Assembly (NCBI GenBank): GCA_964644695.1
Contig: CAZXWN010000027.1
Location: 1-9,299 of the forward strand
DNA length: 9,299 nt
Reading direction: 5' to 3'
Origin: CAZXWN01 sp964644695 [NCBI: uncultured bacterium]
GTDB lineage: Bacteria; UBP4; UBA4092
A program made the translations under genes and the position numbers. Of this stretch, positions 4,352 through 9,299 are shown one piece after another. How positions within the stretch are numbered: position 1 is the first letter of the stretch; each line of letters opens with the position of its first letter. The notes under the pieces are model-generated. The model worked only from the letters and a program-made list of their open reading frames with translations, was not told the DNA's origin and searched no databases.

Positions 4352-6420
4352 TACTTTGAGGTGACCGGGGAAAGTAATTTTGTGAAGATGGCCACTTTTT
4401 CGACCGACTGGTCATTGGCAAATATCGGAACTAACATGTGTCGCATGTAATAATTCCGGTTAATGTCTTCAAAAGTAACGATTTGTTTTTCGTTTATGAC
4501 TTTCTGAATGATTTTAACGCGTTTTTCATAGAGTTCCGGTTCAAGGATATCCCGAAGATGTTTCCCCATCAGTTGTTCGCGTGTGAGACCTAAAAATTCC
4601 AGGTAGAAATCGTTACAGTCTAAGAGGATTTGTTCCGGTGAGAGGAATATGGCTATATAATCCTTTGCCTGTGAGAAATTCATCATATCCTTATGAGTTT
4701 CCTGGAACATCTGCCGGGTAATGATTTGGTCGGTTATATCTCGTCCCGTACACTGAAGCTCAAGAAAAGTCCCGTCTTTATCAAAGAACGCCAGTGCCGT
4801 CCATTCCTGCCATCGGACCTCCCCTGTACCAGTTTTCACCCGGTGGGTGACCTGAAGCCGTGGTTTCTCCGGAGTCAGAGAGGTAACTCTTTCATGGACC
4901 CGCTGGAAATCCTCTTTGAAAATGAAACTTTGCAGACAGACTCCCATCAGTGATTCGCGGGGGAGGTTCATCATGCGTTCAAAAGCATTGTTTACGAAGA
5001 CAATCTCACCTTTGTTATTGGTGCGGGCAATCATTTCCGCCTGTGTTTCAACGATAGCGCGGTAGTGCTGTTCAGATTTTCTTAAGGCTTCCTCAATGCG
5101 CTCCCGTTCCTGAACCTGCATTTGCAAATCGCGAGTCAGATCCTGGAGCTTTCTCGTTCTTTCTTTAACGAGTTGCTCAAGGTGATTTTGATAGAGGGCC
5201 AACTGCCGGTCCGCCTCTTTGCGTTCGGTGATGTCCAGAAAAGAGAGGTTCAATCCGAGGAGTTGTCCCTCATTATCTTTGACTACGGAAAGGGCGAGCC
5301 CAATAGTCAGGATATGTCCGTCTTTATGACGACAAGCCAGTTCACCAATCCATGTCCCGCAGGACAACACTTCCTGCTGGATTTCGTAAGCCTTGCTCTG
5401 GTTTTCAACAAACAAGGAGAAATGGTTTCCGATAATTTCTTCAGCGGAGTAACCAAAGAGGACCTGACTGGATTTGTTGCAATAAGTAACAATGCCGTTG
5501 GCTGTTGTTAAAAAGACGCCGTTAATCGACATGCGGAGAGCATGGTCCCGGAATTGGAGGTCCCGGAAAGTTTGTTTGAACTGAGTAATGTCGCGGAACA
5601 GAGTAATGGCACCCACGATATCCCCTTCGGTACTGGTCAGGGGCGTGATGTGAGCTTCTTTCCATCGAGTCAGGCTGGAGAAGGGATAGCCATCTTCCAG
5701 ATATAAAGGGGTTCCTGTTTCGATGACCTGTTGGATTCGTTTTTGCCAGAGTTCAATTTCCTGAGGACCGAAATCTTTAAGGCATTGGCGGAGAGTAAAT
5801 CCTTTTTGGGGACCACTGGACTCCGCAAACAAATCGCGGGCGAGAGTGTTGGAATACAGGCAGTTTCCCAGGACGTCCCAGACAGCCAGAGCATCCGGTA
5901 CGGAGTTTAACAGGGATCTGAATTGTTCCTCATAGGCATGGAGATTGGACAGATGATTCTTCTCTGATGTTATATCCCGGAAAAAGGCCAGCAATTCGTG
6001 CGGAGTACCCTCTTTATGGCGGGAGAAGACTGTTCCTTCCAACTGGATCCAATGGAGATTCCCATTCCGGGCGGGGAAGGGGAAATCCATAATGTAAGTT
6101 TCTCCTTCTTCCAATTCGGCAGCCTTCAGATGCCATGCCTGAAGTTTCTCCATATCACCCGATTGAAACATGTTGGGGAATCCTTCATCCCGGAGTTTCT
6201 GAAATTCCTCAGAGGTATATCCGAGCTGTTTGACGGCCAGGGGTTCCAGACCACAGTTGAACTGGTAAGTGTCGTAATCAAATAAGGAGATGCACACTGG
6301 GGCAAGCTGATTAAGTCGAGTCAGCAGCTTTCGTGGTTTAGCCAGCGTAGGAGATAAAAGGGCGTCTCCTTGTGGCATCGAACCGGTCAGTCTATTTTTA
6401 AATGAGTCAGCCATTGTCAT
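4351..6420 (-). CDS. Five-PAS-domain cytosolic protein without recognisable output domain
   Basis: PAS domains bind small ligands or cofactors (heme, flavin, metabolites) and transmit signals. Five tandem units can be placed: about 32-152, 163-281, 288-401, 448-565 and 573-686. Several end with the PAC-like signature (FFRDITSEKN, LFRDITQFK, FLDITERKEAD, CTGRDITDQ). A coiled coil at 401-447 (LEQLVKERTRKLQDL heptads) links the third and fourth. I see no transmembrane segment, no histidine-kinase H/N/G boxes and no GGDEF, EAL, HTH or sigma54 motif, and the protein ends just after the fifth PAS. The start is ATG 6420; ATG 6414 is an alternative. AGG 9 bases before the first ATG is a weak ribosome site. 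It lies 71 bp downstream of hypF on the same strand, probably one unit with its own weak internal promoter. Partner and signal are unknown. Confidence 0.88.
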   Translation of the reverse strand: MTMADSFKNRLTGSMPQGDALLSPTLAKPRKLLTRLNQLAPVCISLFDYDTYQFNCGLEPLAVKQLGYTSEEFQKLRDEGFPNMFQSGDMEKLQAWHLKAAELEEGETYIMDFPFPARNGNLHWIQLEGTVFSRHKEGTPHELLAFFRDITSEKNHLSNLHAYEEQFRSLLNSVPDALAVWDVLGNCLYSNTLARDLFAESSGPQKGFTLRQCLKDFGPQEIELWQKRIQQVIETGTPLYLEDGYPFSSLTRWKEAHITPLTSTEGDIVGAITLFRDITQFKQTFRDLQFRDHALRMSINGVFLTTANGIVTYCNKSSQVLFGYSAEEIIGNHFSLFVENQSKAYEIQQEVLSCGTWIGELACRHKDGHILTIGLALSVVKDNEGQLLGLNLSFLDITERKEADRQLALYQNHLEQLVKERTRKLQDLTRDLQMQVQERERIEEALRKSEQHYRAIVETQAEMIARTNNKGEIVFVNNAFERMMNLPRESLMGVCLQSFIFKEDFQRVHERVTSLTPEKPRLQVTHRVKTGTGEVRWQEWTALAFFDKDGTFLELQCTGRDITDQIITRQMFQETHKDMMNFSQAKDYIAIFLSPEQILLDCNDFYLEFLGLTREQLMGKHLRDILEPELYEKRVKIIQKVINEKQIVTFEDINRNYYMRHMLVPIFANDQSVEKVAIFTKLLSPVTSK

Positions 6421-6428
6421 CTTTAGTG

Positions 6429-6456
6429 CCTATTTTACACAAGGGATACTCAATTG
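6429..6456 (-). promoter_or_regulatory. Possible internal promoter before the PAS-protein gene
   Basis: In the 71-bp gap after hypF the minus strand reads TTGCAA, 16 bases, then TAAAAT (5 of 6 to the -10 consensus). Transcription would begin only a few bases before the ATG at 6420, so the transcript would be almost leaderless and would lack the weak AGG site. Read-through from hypF is the simpler model. Confidence 0.3.
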
Positions 6457-6491
6457 CAAGGAGAATTATCCTAGTGAAAATAATCTTCAAA

Positions 6492-8756
6492 TTACCGGGA
6501 TAGAGCTATCGCCAGCTGTCCGTAGGCAATACAGCCGTCATTGGGAGGCACTTGCCGTGACCCATAAACCGTGAACCCATTGGATTCCAGTTTATTAACC
6601 ACCAACTCCGTTAACAGGGCGTTTTGGAAACATCCTCCAGAAATCACAACAGGATAGTCGCCTCGAAGATTACGGAGATATCGGCTTACCGCCAAAGCAA
6701 TTTCACCCAGAGTATTGTGGAATTTCCGGCTGATATCCTCCACCCTTACTTTGTTCCGGAGGTCTTCAATCAATGCAAGATAAAGTGGCTGTAACGAAAT
6801 AATTCCATCATCGGTTAATTTATAAGAATAGCAAATTTCGGTACGGGAGCGTACTGCCCAGGATTCGAGAGCCATTCCCGAGCGGCCCTCAAAGAATACC
6901 TGTTGGGTGTGGGCAATAAGGCCATATACGACATCAAAGACTCGTCCCAGACCTGAGGACAGAGGGCAATTGATTTTCCTGGTAAGCATCTGGAGAATAA
7001 AATCTTTTTTGGTTTCGGGGATAAGGTTGGATCTGTCCCAGTGGGCTTGTTCCGGATTCCCTTCGGTGGCTTGCCAGAGGGCGGACAATGCCAACCGCCA
7101 AGGTTCTTTGGTCGCCACATCTCCGCCGGGGAGTGGCATATATTCAAAATGAGCCAGGCGTTCAAAACCTGATAAATCCGCCACCAATCCTTCCCCCCCC
7201 CAGATGTGATTATCTGTTCCAAAACCAGTACCATCCCAACACAACGCCAGTACGGGGCCGGATAATCCGTATTCGGCCATAACGGCGGCAGCGTGGGCAT
7301 GGTGATGCTGAACAGGTTCGAGTATGGGGAGGCCGAGCTGCTGAGCAATCCGGGTGGACTGGTAATCGGGATGAAGGTCATGAACGACGGCGGTGGGTTC
7401 CAGTTCCAGGAGATGCTGCCATCGGGTTAATTCATATTGATAGTTTTGTACGGTGGCATAATTTTCCAAGTCACCCAGATGAGGACTCAAATAGGCGGTG
7501 TTATTCCGGTTCAGTCCAAAGGTAGATTTCAGCTCGCCGCCCGCAGCAAGGATACAATTACCTCCCGTGGGGAGCGGTAATGGAAGAGGAACAAATCCTC
7601 TAGCTCTCCGAATCATCACTGGACCGCCGGCCATAAACTTCAGAATCGAATCATCACATTTATGGGCGATGGGCCGGTCATGGACCAAAGCGCCATCAAT
7701 CAGATTCAGCAATGATTCTGTGACTTCCTGTTCCGTGGAGACCAGGGGTTCTTCTGATAAATTGGCAGAAGTCATCACCAGTACCGGGAAGGATTTCATC
7801 AGCAACTGATGCAGAGGCGTATAGGGCAGCATGACTCCCAGCCGATCATTTTCGATGACCAGGGAGGGAGCTAAATCGGTATTGGACAGAGTTTGTTTTA
7901 CTAACACTATGGGTGCCTGTGGAGATGACAGCCAGGCGGCTTCACTGTCGGATATCACTGCATACTGCTTTAATGTCTCAATGTCACGGACCATGACCGC
8001 CAGTGGTTTATCTGGCCGTTGTTTTCGTTTTCGAAGGAGAGAGACTGCGGATTCGTTCCGTGCATCTACCACCAGATGATAGCCGCCCAATCCTTTGATT
8101 GCCATGACCTGTCCGGCCTTTAACCGGTCCACAGTCGCAGCGATGACATTGTCCACATCAACGGGGGTTGCAGTGGAATCCCACAGAGCCAGATGGGGGC
8201 CGCAATTGGGACAGGAGACAGGCTGAGCATGGAATCTACGGTTTCCGGGGTCCTCATATTCGGATTTACAATCGGGACACAGGGGGAATATTTTCATTGT
8301 GGTCAAGGGTCGGTCGTAGGGCAAATCTTCCACAATGGTATAGCGTGGGCCGCAGTGAGTGCAATTGATGAAGGGGTACAGATATCTCCGGTCGGAAGGG
8401 TCATTCATTTCTTTCTGACATTCAGGACAGATGGAGGTGTCGGGGGGTATCTCTGTAACAGAGGGGCCTTCAGACTGGCTCTCCGTGATGACAAATCCGG
8501 ACTCTTTCTTAACCGGAATTTCAGTTTGAGTGAAGGTGTTTATTCTGGCAAGGGGCGGTGGGGCGAATCGGAGCTGGTCCATAAACCGAGTGAGTGCGGC
8601 ATCACTCCCCTGTATTTCCAAAGTGACGCCAGAGGTGTTGTTGTTGACCCATCCGGTTAATTCGTTGTCGCAGGCATAACGGTATACAGCAGGACGGAAT
8701 CCCACTCCTTGCACGATGCCGGTTATGTTAATTAGTAATCGCCGCATGTCTGTCAT
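6492..8756 (-). CDS. hypF: Carbamoyltransferase HypF of [NiFe]-hydrogenase maturation
   Basis: Uses carbamoyl phosphate and ATP to make carbamoyl-adenylate and transfers the carbamoyl group to the C-terminal cysteine of HypE, where it becomes the CN ligand of the [NiFe] centre. The 754 residues match full-length HypF. An acylphosphatase domain lies at about 5-92 (GIVQGVGFRP with catalytic Arg21; Asn near 38-40). Two zinc fingers have C110-x2-C113...C132-x2-C135 and C160-x2-C163...C182-x2-C185. A YrdC-like domain covers about 200-390. The Kae1-like domain spans about 400-754, with VVHDLHPDYQST (457-467), HHHAH (484-488), WDGTGFGTDNHIWGGE (507-522) and VISGGCFQNALL (703-714). All key residues are present. 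The start at ATG 8756 has only a weak GAG upstream. A run of nine G (complement of 7193-7201) falls in the WGGE codons. First gene of a unit with the PAS protein. Confidence 0.97.
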   Translation of the reverse strand: MTDMRRLLINITGIVQGVGFRPAVYRYACDNELTGWVNNNTSGVTLEIQGSDAALTRFMDQLRFAPPPLARINTFTQTEIPVKKESGFVITESQSEGPSVTEIPPDTSICPECQKEMNDPSDRRYLYPFINCTHCGPRYTIVEDLPYDRPLTTMKIFPLCPDCKSEYEDPGNRRFHAQPVSCPNCGPHLALWDSTATPVDVDNVIAATVDRLKAGQVMAIKGLGGYHLVVDARNESAVSLLRKRKQRPDKPLAVMVRDIETLKQYAVISDSEAAWLSSPQAPIVLVKQTLSNTDLAPSLVIENDRLGVMLPYTPLHQLLMKSFPVLVMTSANLSEEPLVSTEQEVTESLLNLIDGALVHDRPIAHKCDDSILKFMAGGPVMIRRARGFVPLPLPLPTGGNCILAAGGELKSTFGLNRNNTAYLSPHLGDLENYATVQNYQYELTRWQHLLELEPTAVVHDLHPDYQSTRIAQQLGLPILEPVQHHHAHAAAVMAEYGLSGPVLALCWDGTGFGTDNHIWGGEGLVADLSGFERLAHFEYMPLPGGDVATKEPWRLALSALWQATEGNPEQAHWDRSNLIPETKKDFILQMLTRKINCPLSSGLGRVFDVVYGLIAHTQQVFFEGRSGMALESWAVRSRTEICYSYKLTDDGIISLQPLYLALIEDLRNKVRVEDISRKFHNTLGEIALAVSRYLRNLRGDYPVVISGGCFQNALLTELVVNKLESNGFTVYGSRQVPPNDGCIAYGQLAIALSR

Positions 8757-8781
8757 TATCTCACACTAGAACCTGATGCCA

Positions 8782-8815
8782 GAGGCCCACCTCGGGAACA
8801 TTTCACATCCTGAAA
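8782..8815 (-). other. Two short inverted repeats in the hypF leader
   Basis: TTTCA (8801-8805) pairs with TGAAA (8811-8815) around 5 bases, and GAGG (8782-8785) pairs with CCTC (8790-8793) around 4 bases. Both lie in the predicted 60-base hypF leader. The stems are short (5 and 4 bp), so a regulatory RNA structure is only a possibility. Confidence 0.25.
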
Positions 8816-8824
8816 CAGTCTTAC

Positions 8825-8853
8825 TTTATACAGGCCTCGTAATAATTAGTCAG
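8825..8853 (-). promoter_or_regulatory. Candidate hypF promoter
   Basis: On the minus strand CTGACT (complement of 8848-8853; 4 of 6 to TTGACA) is followed after exactly 17 bases by TATAAA (complement of 8825-8830; 5 of 6). Transcription would start near 8818, about 60 bases before the hypF ATG. The -35 box overlaps the palindrome at 8849-8860, so a bound repressor there would block it. Confidence 0.5.
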
Positions 8854-8860
8854 TACTGAC
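8849..8860. promoter_or_regulatory. Perfect 12-bp palindrome between hypF and the EF-hand gene
   Basis: GTCAGTACTGAC is identical to its reverse complement. It overlaps the putative -35 of hypF (8848-8853), and its other half overlaps CTGACC (8856-8861), a possible -35 for the plus-strand EF-hand gene. The latter has only a poor -10 (TACAGA, 8879-8884) 17 bases on. Position in a divergent promoter region suggests an operator. The regulator is unknown. Confidence 0.5.
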
Positions 8861-8917
8861 CCAAATATCTCACTGCAGTACAGAATCTACTTCTGTCTTG
8901 AGTGAAAGGAGTTACAA

Positions 8918-9289
8918 ATGAATCGCAAAGGTTTGATGTTTTGGGTGGTAGTTATGTTGTTTGGTATTTCCCTTGGCATGGTATATATAACTACCCCGGA
9001 GGCCCGCATACAAAATAACAATGATGACCCTTTATCCGGGTTGAAATCTCGTTTGTTCGCCTCTGCTGTGGCTGCCCAACCTGTAATAAACGGAGATGCA
9101 CAGGTGGCGCAACCCACACCCACCAACAGGGTGAGTCTTTTTAGTCAATTCGATCTTAATCATGATCAGCAGCTTTCACCTGAAGAATTGAGAGATGCTT
9201 CCACATTTCAAAAGATGGATAAAGATGGAAATGGACTTATTACGCGGGATGAACTGCGTCCTGAGACTCCACCGCATCCCAGGATATGA
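8918..9289 (+). CDS. Membrane-anchored protein with two EF-hand calcium-binding loops (123 aa)
   Basis: Residues 6-26 form one hydrophobic segment after MNRKG, acting as an uncleaved anchor or signal peptide; no lipobox cysteine is seen. A low-complexity linker rich in Ala, Gln, Asn and Pro (30-72) follows. Two EF-hand loops then lie at 79-90 (Asp79, Asn81, Asp83, Gln85, Ser87, Glu90) and 101-112 (Asp101, Asp103, Asn105, Leu107, Thr109, Glu112). The second is near-canonical (DKDGNGLITRDE). The pair would bind Ca2+ outside the cytoplasmic membrane. AAAGGAG lies 6 bases before the ATG, which fixes the start. The gene is divergent from hypF, so a link with hydrogenase maturation is not implied. 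It is complete, ending with TGA 9287-9289. Confidence 0.85.
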   Translation: MNRKGLMFWVVVMLFGISLGMVYITTPEARIQNNNDDPLSGLKSRLFASAVAAQPVINGDAQVAQPTPTNRVSLFSQFDLNHDQQLSPEELRDASTFQKMDKDGNGLITRDELRPETPPHPRI

Positions 9290-9299
9290 TCACAATAAA

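Noticed and set aside
4351-4500. Possible truncated histidine kinase after PAS5
   Set aside because: The next bases after the stop are the convergent protease gene, so there is no room for a missing kinase domain in any frame.
6815-7381. 188-codon frame on the minus strand inside hypF
   Set aside because: It is an alternative frame of hypF, whose own frame carries all family motifs.
8193-8660. 155-codon frame on the plus strand
   Set aside because: It is antisense to the hypF acylphosphatase and zinc-finger region, with no ribosome site or recognisable domain.
1082-8736. 12-base match ATGTTAATTAGT at 1082-1093 and 8725-8736, considered as an insertion repeat
   Set aside because: A few 12-base matches are expected by chance in 9.3 kb. 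One copy lies inside hypF coding sequence, and the copies do not flank the AT-rich gene.

Overview
The window reads as chromosomal DNA of a bacterium, most likely Gram-negative. Base composition is mid-range (about 50% G+C by eye) except for one AT-rich gene. Sigma70-type promoters and clear Shine-Dalgarno sites (AGGAG/AAGGAG) occur. The tRNA encodes its own CCA, and some proteins are typically exported or periplasmic. The gene content (10-formyl-THF deformylase, [NiFe]-hydrogenase maturation protease, HypF, a multi-PAS sensor) suggests an organism that makes a cytoplasmic, group-3-like hydrogenase. I cannot name the phylum from the sequence.

Left part (1-1090, all minus strand). This holds the 5' end of a DUF4139-type exported protein that runs off the window edge, with a good promoter. 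It also holds a tRNA-Gly(CCC) with its own promoter, and a small cysteine-rich protein with an extended -10 promoter, a GC palindrome in its leader and a textbook UUCG-loop terminator.

1089-2879 (minus). A 596-residue membrane-anchored protein of unknown function sits here. Its DNA is strikingly AT-rich (about 30% G+C in the lines counted by hand) and it has no Shine-Dalgarno site. It looks like a horizontally acquired single-gene insert between the cysteine-rich gene and purU.

2995-4335 (plus). A two-gene unit holds purU (formyltetrahydrofolate deformylase) followed 6 bp later by a HoxW/HyaD-family hydrogenase maturation endopeptidase. It converges, with only 15 bp between stop codons, on a minus-strand unit hypF (8756-6492) then a five-PAS-domain protein (6420-4351) that has no visible output domain.

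The hydrogenase link is the theme of the right half. HypF makes the carbamoyl-derived CN ligand precursors of the [NiFe] centre, and the protease removes the C-terminal extension of the large subunit after nickel insertion. The PAS protein may sense redox state or a ligand in the same context. No hydrogenase structural gene and no hypA-E is in view.

Right end (8757-9299). A 161-bp divergent intergenic region carries a perfect 12-bp palindrome, which overlaps the putative -35 boxes facing both hypF and a short plus-strand gene. That gene encodes a membrane-anchored protein with two EF-hand calcium-binding loops.

The best candidates for something undescribed are the AT-rich membrane protein, the output-less PAS protein in a hydrogenase maturation context, and the cysteine-rich mini-protein with the palindrome in its leader. 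I found no CRISPR array, insertion sequence, integrase or rRNA.
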